Notes under the pieces: model-generated | Told to the model about the DNA's origin: nothing | Seen by the model: only the letters and a program-made list of their open reading frames with translations | Database searches by the model: none | Program-made: the position numbers and the translations under genes | In this document: piece by piece, positions 10,161 through 19,828 of the stretch | How positions within the stretch are numbered: position 1 is the stretch's first letter | How the letters are laid out: the number at the start of each line of letters is the position of its first letter | NCBI GenBank assembly: GCA_027422505.1 | Contig: JAPQWV010000051.1 | Location: 4,493,501-4,557,500 of the forward strand | Direction of reading: 5' to 3' | DNA length: 64,000 nucleotides | From: Craterostigma plantagineum | Lineage: Eukaryota > Streptophyta > Magnoliopsida > Lamiales > Linderniaceae

Positions 10161-10542
10161 ACGCTAGATGTCACCGATTTGATTGAACCTTTTAGCAAAA
10201 GGTTATACCTCTCCAACAGTCAAAATCATCATAGGCAACTTCTTCGGCTTCTCTCCGGACAAAATATTTTTCGGAATATCGTCACTCAAATCAGAAATTA
10301 TTTTAACATTGTCGATGTCGACAAACAAAATCAGTTTACCAAACATCTTTTTAGGATTGTCGATGTACATAACTAATATGCATTCTCTAAATATTTTTAG
10401 GTATGATTCAGTGTGTGCGAACTATATGAAATATTTCGATCGTAAGGGGAACGATTGTAGTAAGCAATACCCAGTGTCGTTTTAAGATCGTTGCATACAA
10501 TTCTGTGTGTACGACTATATTTAATATATCGATCGTAAGGGG
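10161..10542. other. Dispersed-repeat copy; no gene
   Basis: 10,380-10,540 repeats the unit at 4,000-4,092 and 4,928-5,020, and gives the near-empty version of the CACTA insertion site (about 10,450-10,470). No coding family is recognised. Confidence 0.4.
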
Positions 10543-11082
10543 TAGGGGTGAAAACGAGCCGAGCATGGCCCAGCTCGAGCTCGGCTCGAACCAATATACT
10601 CGGCTCGATCAAGCATCACTACTTACTGCTCGAGCTCGGCTCGAGATGCTCGAATTTGGTCGAACTTTGGAGCTCGGCTCGAGCTCGATTATCTTCTAGT
10701 TTTATTAATTTTTTCTGAAAAAAAATAGAAGAAAATACTACACCGTCAAGCACAATTCAACCAAATTCAAAAATAATATCTCCAAAAACATAGAAAAGCA
10801 ACAAAAAGCAGTTCCATAAATTGAAAAGTTCAAACTTCAATCTTGAACAATTCCATTCTTGATTCTATTCTTCATCATCTGCGCTATCCACAAACAATTA
10901 AACGTGACTTTCCAACATTTGAAATCATAAGAAAGAATGAATAAAATTAACCTCATCACTAGGTGGAGGGCTGAATACTTATCACTTGGTACGATCTTTC
11001 ACCCTACAACAAAATAGTAAATGAATGAAGTCATGATTATAAAATATGCTAAATAACTTATATGCATTATAATTCAACTTAC

Positions 11083-11765
11083 TTTCACCTTTTTCTTCAC
11101 GCCATGCATATGTCGAAGCCAATCACCTCCACAAAGTAAAACATGTACGGTGTCCGGGGAGAGTGATGCACGATAAGAGTTTATTAATCTTGTTCCAGCA
11201 CTGAATGTTGCTTCTGAAGCCACCGTGCTCATCAATTTGCATGTGATTCTATTGCCATTCGGGCATTCCCGTCTTCATCATCAAATTGAATCCCTCTTCA
11301 TCCAAGTTAGTAAATGGGTGTTCGTGCATCATAACCCAATGAGCGGCTGCCTCCCTCATTCGCTCCATGTTCGCTCCATGTCAAATTTTCCAGAATGTAT
11401 GATAGGAAAGCGTTGAGATGGAGAATCGACCGGCATGAAGTTCAACTTTGAATTTTGTGCACTCTCCCGCAATGCAATTATCCTCTTTGCACATGTCTTC
11501 CGAGTGCCTAAGAAGGCTTGTTGTAGCTCCTACTTGGTCAAAGCAAAGAGCGTGCGACAATGATTACAAATCTCGAATCGTTCCAAACATCTGATGTTTT
11601 TTTCTTTATTTGCCTGGAACCTTTCTTGCTCTCTACTTGTGTGTCCTGTGTAGCTGTAGTATCTGCCCCAGTGGAATTCAATTTCATTCTTTCCATTGCT
11701 TCATTTTCTCTTTGCGTCTCATTATTACTTTCAACAACACCACTTCCAGCAGTAGGTGGCACAGA
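11083..11765 (-). pseudogene. hAT transposase remnant, internally deleted
   Basis: The N-terminal piece (from about 11,765) ends in KKTSDVWND, the start of a BED zinc finger; a shift breaks the finger just before its Cys pair. The C-terminal piece (about 11,085-11,220) reads EATFSAGTRLINSYRASLSP and then GGDWLR. This is the hAT dimerisation domain (usual form: SE-FS-GGR-L-R-SL-P, then DWLR). The catalytic middle is missing, so the remnant cannot encode an active transposase. Confidence 0.75.
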
Positions 11766-12116
11766 AGACTGATCTCTAACAAATAATGGTACCTTGTGGA
11801 TTGAAAAATAAACATATTTTGAGTAAATTCAATAAAGAAGACTAACTTAGAAATATACGTTAATACCAAAAACCAATAGTTAAACGCGTGCTCCACCAAC
11901 ACATGTACACAAAGAAGCCGAAAGACTAACTAAAAAGAAGCATATTGTTTTGTTGGTACCTAGGATTTAAAACAGAAACCACAATCTGGTAGAAAAATAA
12001 AAGAAAAAAGAGAAAAGAAGAACTTTCGACATAAAGGGAAACAAAAGGCAAAGAGGGTTTCACTATGCAAGATTCTTGGATATTCCTTCAAGAGTTATGA
12101 TTCCAGTCTCAAGAAG

Positions 12117-12117
<1 letters not shown>

Positions 12118-12161
<44 letters not shown>
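12118..12161. repeat. (TA)n microsatellite
   Basis: Uninterrupted TA dinucleotides for about 42 bases. Confidence 0.95.
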
Positions 12162-12162
<1 letters not shown>

Positions 12163-12376
12163 TTTAGTCAATAGATGCGCAGAATACCTTATAAAAGTCG
12201 TGAGGTTGCTCTCAGATGGCTTGATGTGCTGTCTTCCCCTTATTCTCAGCCGGCGCCCACGATTCTTATGGTAGGGGTGCGATGAAGATTGTAGTGCGGC
12301 TGTTAGATGGGGGAAAATAGAATATTAAATCTAATTTATGATTTAGGGTTTTCTATATGGATAATTTAGTCTTTCT

Positions 12377-12637
12377 ATCTACTAGTATGTTCTGCACACT
12401 CAAATGCGTGTGCAATAATATAAAAAGAAATCATGTTAATTTTAACTAAAAATGGAGGGGTAACATAGTAATTAAATAAGAGTAGTGGGTGGTTATTAAC
12501 GTATAATAATTTTATTTTTTATTGTTTACTTTAAATAGAATATATTATTATCTATTAATAAAACACTACAGACCAAATCAATTTTGATTTGACAGTTTGT
12601 ATCCCCCTCCCCCCAATTATATAATAGTATAGATGAT
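12377..12637. repeat. Unclassified dispersed repeat (ACTAGTA...TATAGTATAGAT)
   Basis: It starts ACTAGTATGTTCTGCACAC, has a small GTGTGCA inverted motif near the start, is AT-rich, and ends with a C/T-rich tract then TATATAATAGTATAGAT. Similar pieces lie at about 30,668-30,890 and, more weakly, 34,160-34,450. The class is not known to me. Confidence 0.4.
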
Positions 12638-12735
12638 ATAATAATAATATAAAAAAATAAAAAATAACAATGGGCTCGATAAGCTCGACGAGCTATCGAG
12701 CCCACATATAATCAGCTCGAGCTCGCTCGACTGGT

Positions 12736-13261
12736 TCGGTTTTTCGGTTAGGAATTTAATATAAAAATATATATATTATGAGCTGAAATACATAAAACAA
12801 TTTATGGTAATTAAAAAAAAAATAAGATTTATGGAGCGTGACATGCAGCAAAATAATTCAAAGGTCCGAAAAAACAACATGAAAATGGAACAAAATCTAA
12901 CCAAAATACAAAAACATTCATCTGAAGATACTATACATTATTTAGGAGAAAAATAGTATTTGATCGGTGAAGAAAACATTCACCTAAAAATGGGAAAAAG
13001 TTTACCAATGAAATTATATTACTGTGTTGTTTACGTTATGGAAGAAAAACAAATTATTTTTGATATTTTTCTATTTTTAATGAGGATGATAATTTCAGTT
13101 CGGTTTTTCAGTTTTTTCGGTTTTACGTATGCTTAATCCGATATACTAACCATTTTAATTTGGTTTGGTTCGGTTTTTTACAATTTGGTTCGGTTTTTTC
13201 GGTTCCGGTCTTTTCGGTTCGGTCGGTTTTTTCTGTTTTTCGGTTAATTTGAACACCCCTA
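12736..13261. repeat. hAT-like repeat with GGTTCGGTTTTTCGG ends
   Basis: Both edges are rich in TTCGGTTTTT words and the right end is GAACACCCCTA, the complement of TAGGGGTGTTC, a common hAT-like terminus. The interior is AT-rich with no coding sequence. Confidence 0.45.
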
Positions 13262-13890
13262 CTAATTCCTATAGGAAAGCTAACACTAATGAGAGTACAA
13301 TCGATAAGTCCACGCATCGAGAAAGATAGCTTGTGGCTTTAAATCTTATGTAGTTGAATGCTATCAAGCATACATGCTATGCAGTGACTGCAATGTCTTG
13401 GACTGCCCAACTTTTGTGTATACTAAGACAACAACACCCACGCAGTCACTTATCTCACATATTTAGTTCTTATGATTTGTTCGGTTTGGCCAGGAATACG
13501 ATCTTCTATTCATGAGTGTTTCGTAGAAGCGACTCGGCTCCTCACCCACATAGGTGACAATTTTATTAAGAATATTCTCCAAACACTCCACCTTATAAAC
13601 GGGATACATTAAGGCTACGTTTGCTTTGTAGCCCGAAACTAGAAAATGGGTTGCAGATTAATAATATACAATATACTCATGTTTGGTAGTCCTAGACTAA
13701 GCCCGTGAAAAGTAGAGAAGCCCGACAATTTTAACGGGCCCTTCTATATCTTACCCCAAATGGACTAACAATATTATTTTATCTAGAATTTTCTCATATA
13801 ACTTTTTCCTGGGCTTTGGACATTTGTATTATGTGGGCTTCTAACCAAACGCAGCGTAAGAGTAGAAACTCAACCTCACTACCTCTCCTA
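13262..13890 (-). pseudogene. Second copy of the 5.55-5.91 kb copia remnant, carrying a MITE
   Basis: 13,268-13,612 and 13,857-13,885 match 5,556-5,895 and onward at high identity (same CTAACACTAATGAGAGTAC and GCGACTCGGCTCCTC blocks). The only large difference is a 244-bp MITE at 13,613-13,856. Confidence 0.6.
13613..13856. mobile_element. PIF/Harbinger-type MITE, TAA target duplication, with paralogous empty site
   Basis: The ends GGCTACGTTTGCTTTGTAGCCC and the complement of GGGCTTCTAACCAAACGCAGCG match at about 17 of 22 bases. TAA flanks both sides (13,610-13,612 and 13,857-13,859). The paralogous stretch at 5,891-5,896 reads ATTAAG with a single TAA and no insertion, which fixes the borders exactly. 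Confidence 0.85.
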
Positions 13891-14089
13891 GTCCTTGACG
13901 AACCATGCCTGAGATTAATTAAAATGTCAACAAGGTTTTCATTCATATGCTTTCACTAATAATCTTTCATGTTTCAGCGCCACACAAACATGAACTGTAT
14001 ATGATAAGTAATGACTTAAAGTACGATATGAGCTAATATTAGAAATAAACCCTAGTTTGAAATATTCTAGGGTACAGTTATATGATAGA
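13891..14089. other. No recognisable feature
   Basis: AT-rich sequence between the duplicated copia remnant and the LINE remnant; nothing identified. Confidence 0.3.
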
Positions 14090-14290
14090 CAGACATTAAA
14101 TTCATCAAAAGTTCATTTATCTACATTTAACATTTTATTAGTTTGATGTGTATATAATTATAATACCTAGCTTGAAACCATTGCGGAGCAAATCTCCCAC
14201 TTCATTAATAGCCCCTACACTTGCTTAGCTAACAAAACCTTATTAAATGCCTCAAAAGTCTATTCCTCCCATTGCTTCTCTGGTCTGAAC
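14090..14290 (-). pseudogene. LINE remnant, second copy
   Basis: It is close to identical with 3,265-3,460 (GACAGACATTAAATTCATC, then the AFNKVLLAKQ-coding block on the minus strand). The LINE and copia remnants each occur twice, 8-11 kb apart, which suggests a shared composite repeat. Confidence 0.55.
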
Positions 14291-14340
14291 GAGCCTTGAT
14301 TTTTGAACTTGTCGCATTCTCATCCATGGTCATACACTTG

Positions 14341-14950
14341 TTAAATGTCTCCGGCGCTTATGATTTTTTTGAAGAAATACACCCAAGTCTTTCTCGAGTA
14401 ATCATCGGTAAACGTGATGAAGTATCTCTTTTCGTTGAATGATCCCGGTGTGATAGGTCCGCATATATCGATGTGTATCAACTCGAGCGGTTTGCTTGCT
14501 CGAAATTCCGCCTGCTTTTGAAATGACGTCCTCGACTGTTTGTCAATCACACAACTTTCACAAAGTTTCTTTATTCTGTGCACCATGCCGCGTTTGGAGA
14601 GCTCCGTAGTGTAGATGGCGAAATCGCATATGCCACAAATGACCTTTGTCATCTAAGTCAACTTGTAGGCATTTTTCCTGAATTGTCGTCAAGTTGAGTT
14701 TGAACATTCGGTTCCTTTCCATCTCGATCCGTGCAATTAATTTACCATCTTTGTTACGTAGTTGTTACGTCCTCGACCAATCGTTGTTTGCTATCCTTTT
14801 GAGAGACACATATTTTCCTCGGCCTTTGACTTCTATCTTCGATGCATCTCTAAAAGACACATATACGTCACCGATCTTCAAATATGTGAAGAGATGTTTG
14901 TGCCCGCTCAACGTTCATACATCGTCTTACGCGAAAACAGGAATGTTCAC
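14341..14950 (-). pseudogene. Copia pol remnant (pre-integrase and integrase start)
   Basis: On the minus strand, out-of-frame pieces in order give IEMERNRMFKLNL, then CLQVDLDDKGHLWHMRF, then MVHRIKK, CESCVIDKQSRTSF and ELIHIDICGPI, then YFITFTDDYSRKTWVYF. This is the GAG-pre-integrase domain (with the H and CxxC of the zinc site) followed by the first catalytic Asp region of a copia integrase. Stops and shifts before 14,652 break it, and it ends at 14,341. Confidence 0.75.
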
Positions 14951-15019
14951 CTCTATCTTTTTGCGCTTTCGTTTATTAATATGTGTGCTTAAGTTTATTT
15001 GTGGGTTAAGGCCATATTA

Positions 15020-15749
15020 GGCCGGATTATGATTCGTATTGATGTTACTTGTATTTTGTTTAATCGTATGAGTTAAGTTACGTGTTCTATATTTGAGTTT
15101 AATGCTTGAGTATGCCTGATCAACATATGTTTGATTGTTGATTGGTTTATCCGACCGAAAAAGTGCTTACACCGATTAGAACAATAAATATAGTGCACCA
15201 CGACGTAAAGCCGACCAGAGATGGAATTTGGTTTCGTCCGTGTGGTTTCCGAGACCTTAGGCGCCGAAAGCGTTTAAGCTCGGGGAAATTCATAAAGCCG
15301 AATGCGTGCGGGGTAACTACAGTCATATAAGGATATAGTTGATTGGTTCACTTTCGCATAGGGTTGCTAATTACGTGAATAACAGGTAGCACGTACATTA
15401 GGAATTCTACCTTAACTAGATTTATATTGGTTAAATATAGACGACTGCATGAATACGTATGATTAATCTGTGCCGATATGTGCTTTAACCACTTGATAAA
15501 AAAATTGTTATCTTTATCTGCGCATTTTTTAAAACCGTCTCAAACAATTTTAAAAAATCATATATAAACATATAATATATATTTAAAAATCGTTTTAGTC
15601 TAAATTAAATTTCGGATTAATATCTTAGAACTAATCGAGCTGTCCTCGTGGATCGATACTCGGATTTACGTCCCTTTTATACTACTTGCACGACCTAGTA
15701 TACTTGCTAGTATTCGAGCATGACAAGTTTTTGGCGCCGTTGCCGTTGC
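15020..15749 (+). mobile_element. Decayed Ty3 LTR with adjoining tRNA-Asp-type primer site
   Basis: The segment ends in a run typical of Athila/Tat LTR ends (TCGATACTCGGATTTACG, then ACAAG), followed by TTTTTGGCGCCGTTGCCG at about 15,727-15,744, the primer site type also present at 47,691-47,708. The left LTR boundary is approximate. No gag follows, so the element is truncated after the primer site. Confidence 0.55.
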
Positions 15750-16527
15750 TAGTTTAAAAACTTGACGCGCTACCCTTAATTCGAATCGACAATTCGGTTC
15801 AATTCGGTTCGGTTTGTACTGAATGCACACGGCTACCCTTAATTCTTCCACACATGGCCTTTCATTCGCACGGACCCGGATGGGTATCACAACAGCTTCA
15901 ACATGTGTTCACTAACATTCCTAATTTGTGCGCTAATGGGTGAAGTAAGAGAAGATATGCAAGAAATCAAATAACTTAAAATTTTGATGAATAGGGATCT
16001 TCTTTTGTTTTCAGGTCTCAAATTTTTTCATTACGTTTTCTCGTCTGAGGAGTCTCTTGTCTGAGTTAATCATAAAACTAGACACTTTATCAACTTTGAA
16101 TTATAGACACTATGGTATCACAAAAATATGCATTCTTTTAATTTATTTTCTTTTTTGAATTAATTTGATTACAAAAATTGACAACCTTTTAATTTATTTT
16201 TATGAATTAATTTTATAATATAATGGGTGGATGGCGCAGAGAGGGGCAAGAATTCGATCGCTGATGAAAAGAAGATCGTGGCAGCGGTCGCCGACGAGGA
16301 CGTCGGCGTTCTCAGGCGAGGAGGGTGAATGGCTCAGATGTGGGGTCAATGATCGATATCTTGGAAAAATTTTAAATCTAATTATATTTAAGGTAATATA
16401 CCAATGCCACATAGGGGCTGCATTGCTCTAAGTTATTAATGTAAAATTGTAAAAAATATGACACACTAAATGGACAATTCTTATCGGCGAAAACTATCTA
16501 ATCAGGCTAAACAAAAAAAAAATTAAG
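15750..16527. other. No recognisable gene
   Basis: AT-rich sequence with a short GC-rich island at 16,229-16,350. That island is open on both strands (66-70 codons) but matches no family I know. It may be a decayed gene fragment. Confidence 0.3.
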
Positions 16528-16564
16528 GGCCATTTACAATTCAGGCCCCATGTTAAGTTTCATT

Positions 16565-17060
16565 TGTTGGATAACCTCAATCTAAGCCCATAAGGAAAAA
16601 TAAGGAAAATAATAATAAAAGATAGGACGTCAGACGAAATCTTCAAGAATCAAGAAGCAGCGTACAAAAATCATTGAACAAGGAAAAATATGAAGAAGAC
16701 GAAAAAAAGATAAGATCACGCATGATTTCGAAGATATGGTTTGTTGACTTGAAACCAAGAAACACGTGAAGCTCCAAGTAGTTTATGAGCTGTAATTCTT
16801 TTGTGGGTCTATAAATATGTAGTAGGAGTGTGTTTATAGGTGTGGGAGATAGTAAAGAAAATATATGTTTCTAAGGAATACCACCCTCTGTTCTTGTTAG
16901 CATGTGAGTGTGCGAGTAGAAAAAGAAAAAGGCACAAAAGGAAAAGTAATTGTGCCATGTGAGTGGAGAGAGCATTAAGGAAAAATACATGTAATATAAA
17001 GAAGGTTTTTTCCTCCTATCTTGTGTTCGTTTCTCCTCAAATATAAAAAATAAAACAACA
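16565..17060 (+). repeat. 5' LTR of the chaperone-bearing copia element
   Basis: TGTTGGATAA to AAAACAACA. It contains a TATA box (TATAAATA, 16,810-16,817) and, 165 bases upstream, TTCAAGAA (16,642-16,649), the core of a heat-shock element. It lacks a 41-base segment present in the 3' LTR (about 19,638-19,678). Confidence 0.92.
16642..16649 (+). promoter_or_regulatory. Heat-shock-element-like site in LTR U3
   Basis: TTCAAGAA (form nTTCnnGAAn), flanked by further GAA triplets on both sides (CGAAATC and CAAGAAG). It is conserved in the 3' LTR at 19,295-19,302. Function is inferred from the motif only. Confidence 0.4.
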
Positions 17061-17062
17061 AA

Positions 17063-17974
17063 ATGGTATCAGAACCGATGGTGTCAAAAGAGCCGAAGGT
17101 GTCAACGGACCCAGCAGAGCCGATGATATCGCCAAAGCCGACAGAGCCGATGGTGCCGATGGTGTCGAAGCAGATATTATTTGCCCACATGTTAATCCCG
17201 CAACTCACCGAAAATAACTACGCAAGGTGGAGCATCGAAATGAAAGCTCTACTCAAATCGCAAGGCTTATGGGAAATAGTCGAAGATGGATATTCACCAG
17301 ATACGACGAAGTATACAAAGTCGCAACGGAAGACGTTGGGAGCTGCCGTCAAAGAAAATGGTCTCGCGGTCCTCGTCATCTACAAAGCGTTAGATTTTAT
17401 CGGTTTTGGAGCGATAGGCGCAACAAGAAACGCCAAGGAAGCTTGGGATCTGTTGGAGAAAGCGTATAAAGACGCTTGCAGCAACCAAGTTCAGCCACAA
17501 AAACAGGGCGAGCTTGAGACGACGAAGGAGGACAAGAATGTTGAAGGCGAACACGTACGAGAAGATGGTGACGCCGAGAGCGAGCGTGATAAAGATCACG
17601 CTGAGCCAATGGTGGAAAAGAGAAATGATGAACCACCACAGAAATCTGACATGGGAAAAGAAGAAGGCGAATCATCAAAGATGAAAGCCAATGGCGATAA
17701 AGAGAAGGAAATATATCCAAAGGCCGAGGATCCCGTGAAAGAAGAAAAGAAAAAAGGAGTTTCAAACGAAGGGGAACTCGAGAAAAAGGAGGCGGTCGAA
17801 GAAACGCCGCCACGACAACCACCTGAGAAAGTCAAGGAGATCGACGTGAAGACATCGGAAAATGCCGGTGAGATGATTGAAGGGACAACCAAGCATGCTG
17901 AAAAAGCCGAGCAGGGAGAGACGCATGAGCACGATGAGACGGTCGCGCATGAAGCCACGATGGAGGCCCCGTGA
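17063..17974 (+). CDS. Gag-like ORF1 of the copia element (DUF4219/UBN2-type domain plus acidic tail)
   Basis: A 303-codon frame. The ATG (17,063) overlaps the primer-binding site, so the protein begins MVSEP. Residues about 1-40 are EPMVS-type repeats. Residues about 43-140 match copia gag (IPQLTENNYARWSIEMKALL, then GLWEIVEDGY, then AWDLLEKAYK; family form: LNGKNYDRWSxxMKALLxSQDLWDIVExGY). The rest is a Glu/Lys-rich low-complexity tail I do not recognise. The usual zinc knuckle is absent. A single TGA at 17,972 ends it; the same frame is otherwise open to 18,112, where ORF2 is already running in another frame. A gag-only product might still assemble, but that is speculation. Confidence 0.75.
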   Translation: MVSEPMVSKEPKVSTDPAEPMISPKPTEPMVPMVSKQILFAHMLIPQLTENNYARWSIEMKALLKSQGLWEIVEDGYSPDTTKYTKSQRKTLGAAVKENGLAVLVIYKALDFIGFGAIGATRNAKEAWDLLEKAYKDACSNQVQPQKQGELETTKEDKNVEGEHVREDGDAESERDKDHAEPMVEKRNDEPPQKSDMGKEEGESSKMKANGDKEKEIYPKAEDPVKEEKKKGVSNEGELEKKEAVEETPPRQPPEKVKEIDVKTSENAGEMIEGTTKHAEKAEQGETHEHDETVAHEATMEAP

Positions 17975-18086
17975 CATGTTGTCGGCGTATTCACGACACA
18001 TATGTTGGCGGAGGAAGCTAAAGATAATACAAAGGAGGCGAAGGTAAAAACCATAGAGACACACGAAACAATGTCCGAGAAAGGCG

Positions 18087-19121
18087 GTGAGGCGGATGAA
18101 GAGACATGCTAAAGAAGCCATGCGAAGAGAGAACCGGAAGCGCGGCGTGAAAGAGACGACCGACGCAGCCACGACGGAGGCCTTGCGACATGTTGATCGC
18201 AAAGTCGCTAAACAAATGACTGGAGAACCTATCAAGGTCAGTCCTACCAACAAAGACCACGCTCACGAAGAAAAAGTACGTGAGAAAGACAAAGAAGTGA
18301 AGGAGTGGATCAAGGCGAGAGACAGCCTTGAGGCCTACATGAACAACTTGAGAAATCGAAGCAACGACAAGTACAAGCTTGCCGGAAAATTGAAGACGGA
18401 CGAGAAAGACGAGATCGCGATGACTACCAAGGAGGTCCCCAAGCTGATGAAAGATAACCAAAATATGAAGAAAAAAGATATCGGCGAAAATCGCAGAAAA
18501 ATCCCGGAGGAAGTCATGAATAAGATCGATGACCTCGTGACCAAAGAGGCGACTGACGTACCAATGAAGGAGACCCTGGAGACGCCAAGAAAGGCCAAGC
18601 GATCCAGAGCTAAGGACCCAATCGACTCACCCGCGGATATTGGGTACGATAAAAACCTTGTAAAGGTCGTGGAGAAGGTCGCAAGTAAATTCAGAGAAAG
18701 TGATGCGCTCGTGAACAACGGGACGGAGAAGTACATGGTCGTCACCATGGAGGAGATTAATGAGAAAAAGCATGAAGGATTCGACACGCCAGATCCTGGC
18801 GACGAGCCGACGAGCTTGACGGGCTACGTCCCGAAGATGGAAGAAAAACATGTCTATATTTATTACAGCACCGACGAAAGCCAAAAGGCTATAGATAGCT
18901 CTCTACACTTCGAAAACCCGATGAAGAAGTGCTACGAAGTTTTGCATGCGGTTGACGCGATCGACGAATATACAGTCGGACAGTTGAAAGAGTACGACCA
19001 AAGGAATGTGTCGGACGAATATTGGAGAAGTGCTAGGACTAAGGAAAAACAGATTTATGGAAATATATGGTTTGGGAAGCACATGTTGAGTTCAAGCGAA
19101 GTGCTCGAAGACGTTTGTTGA
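18087..19121 (+). CDS. ORF2 of the copia element: BiP-like HSP70 segment and HSP90 segment
   Basis: 344 codons from a GTG (first ATG at 18,096). At 18,219-18,475 the frame gives DKEVKEWIKARDSLEAYMNN and NDKYKLAGKLKTDEK, then TKEV and DNQ. This follows the C-terminal lid of ER HSP70 (BiP: ARNSLETYVYNMKN, NDKDKLADKLESDEKEKI, WLDDNQ), with a short TG-KI--TN piece of the preceding domain. At 18,798-19,008 it gives GDEPTSLTGYVPKM, IYYSTDESQKA, CYEVLHAVDAIDEY and VGQLKEYD. This matches the HSP90 middle domain (GDELTSLDQYVTRM, IYYITGESKKA, GYEVLYMVDAIDEYAVGQLKE). Neither ATPase domain is present, so no chaperone activity is expected. The remaining sequence is not recognised. Family matches are from memory; no search was run. 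Confidence 0.8.
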   Translation: MRRMKRHAKEAMRRENRKRGVKETTDAATTEALRHVDRKVAKQMTGEPIKVSPTNKDHAHEEKVREKDKEVKEWIKARDSLEAYMNNLRNRSNDKYKLAGKLKTDEKDEIAMTTKEVPKLMKDNQNMKKKDIGENRRKIPEEVMNKIDDLVTKEATDVPMKETLETPRKAKRSRAKDPIDSPADIGYDKNLVKVVEKVASKFRESDALVNNGTEKYMVVTMEEINEKKHEGFDTPDPGDEPTSLTGYVPKMEEKHVYIYYSTDESQKAIDSSLHFENPMKKCYEVLHAVDAIDEYTVGQLKEYDQRNVSDEYWRSARTKEKQIYGNIWFGKHMLSSSEVLEDVC

Positions 19122-19204
19122 CGGCAAGTGGCGAGCCGCAACGTTTGATACACGAAAAAGAGTTAAGTTTAAGTAGGGCTGAAAGAACGAAAGAAGATTG
19201 AGAT

Positions 19205-19217
19205 TAAGGGGGAAATT
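19205..19217 (+). promoter_or_regulatory. Polypurine tract of the copia element
   Basis: TAAGGGGGAAATT immediately before the 3' LTR, the plus-strand priming site typical of copia elements. Confidence 0.8.
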
Positions 19218-19749
19218 TGTTGGATAATCTCAATCTAAGCCCATAAGGAAAAATAAGGAACATAATAATAAAAGATAGGAAGTCAGACAAAATCTTCAAG
19301 AATCAAGAAGCAGCGTACAAAAATCATTGAACAAGGAAAAATATGAAGAAGACGAAAAAAAGATAAGATCACGCATGATTTCGAAGATATGGTTTGTTGA
19401 CTTGAAATCAAGAAACACGTGAAGCTCCAAGTAGTTTATGAGCTGTAATTCTTTTGTGGGTCTATAAATATGTAGTAGGAGTGTGTTTATAGGTGTGGGA
19501 GATAGTAAAGAAAATATATGTTTCTAAGGAATACCACCCTCTCTTCTTGTTAGCATGTGAGTGTGCGGAAAAGAAAAAGGCACAAAAGGAAAAGTAATTA
19601 TGCCATGTGAGTGGAAAGAGCATTAAGGAAAAATATAGTACGTTAGGATCAGAGAGAAATTTGTGATCAGAGTGTGCATGTAATATAAAGAAGGTTTTTT
19701 CCTCCTATCTTGTGTTCGTTTCTCCTCAAATATAAAAAATAAAACAACA
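19218..19749 (+). repeat. 3' LTR of the chaperone-bearing copia element
   Basis: Partner of 16,565-17,060, with a 41-base segment (about 19,638-19,678) not found in the 5' copy. It ends AAAACAACA followed by TCATT. Confidence 0.92.
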
Positions 19750-19828
19750 TCATTTAGCTTTTAGGACCCTGTCAGATAATTCATAGTTTTAAGGACCCGA
19801 TTTCTACAGAAATACTTAATTGTTTTGT

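Larger units (their letters stand above)
10543..12735 (-). mobile_element. Decayed hAT transposon
   Basis: The left end TAGGGGTG is followed by a CTCGAGCTCGGCTCGA-rich subterminal block (10,557-10,690). A mirror block, rich in AGCTCGA, lies at 12,670-12,735. Between them, on the minus strand, are fragments of a hAT transposase. The right end is obscured by a second hAT-like repeat (12,736-13,261), so the outer boundary and target duplication could not be confirmed. Confidence 0.6.
16565..19749 (+). mobile_element. Non-autonomous copia element carrying chaperone-derived coding sequence
   Basis: Structurally complete: 5' LTR 16,565-17,060, primer site 17,064-17,076, polypurine tract 19,205-19,217, 3' LTR 19,218-19,749, and target duplication TCATT at 16,560-16,564 and 19,750-19,754. 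The interior (about 2.15 kb) has a gag-like N-terminal domain but no protease, integrase, reverse transcriptase or RNase H. In their place is charged sequence containing BiP-like HSP70 and HSP90 segments. The two LTRs differ by about eight substitutions, a 5-base indel and one 41-base indel by eye, so insertion is fairly recent. Movement would need enzymes from a related copia element. Confidence 0.92.

Noticed and set aside
10543..13261. Single hAT element spanning TAGGGGTG at 10,543 to CACCCCTA at 13,261
   Set aside because: The ends match but no 8-bp target duplication flanks them and subterminal repeats differ, so two separate hAT-like repeats are more likely.
17397..18461. Long Ser/Phe-rich ORFs on the minus strand
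   Set aside because: Antisense shadows of the Glu/Lys-rich copia ORFs.
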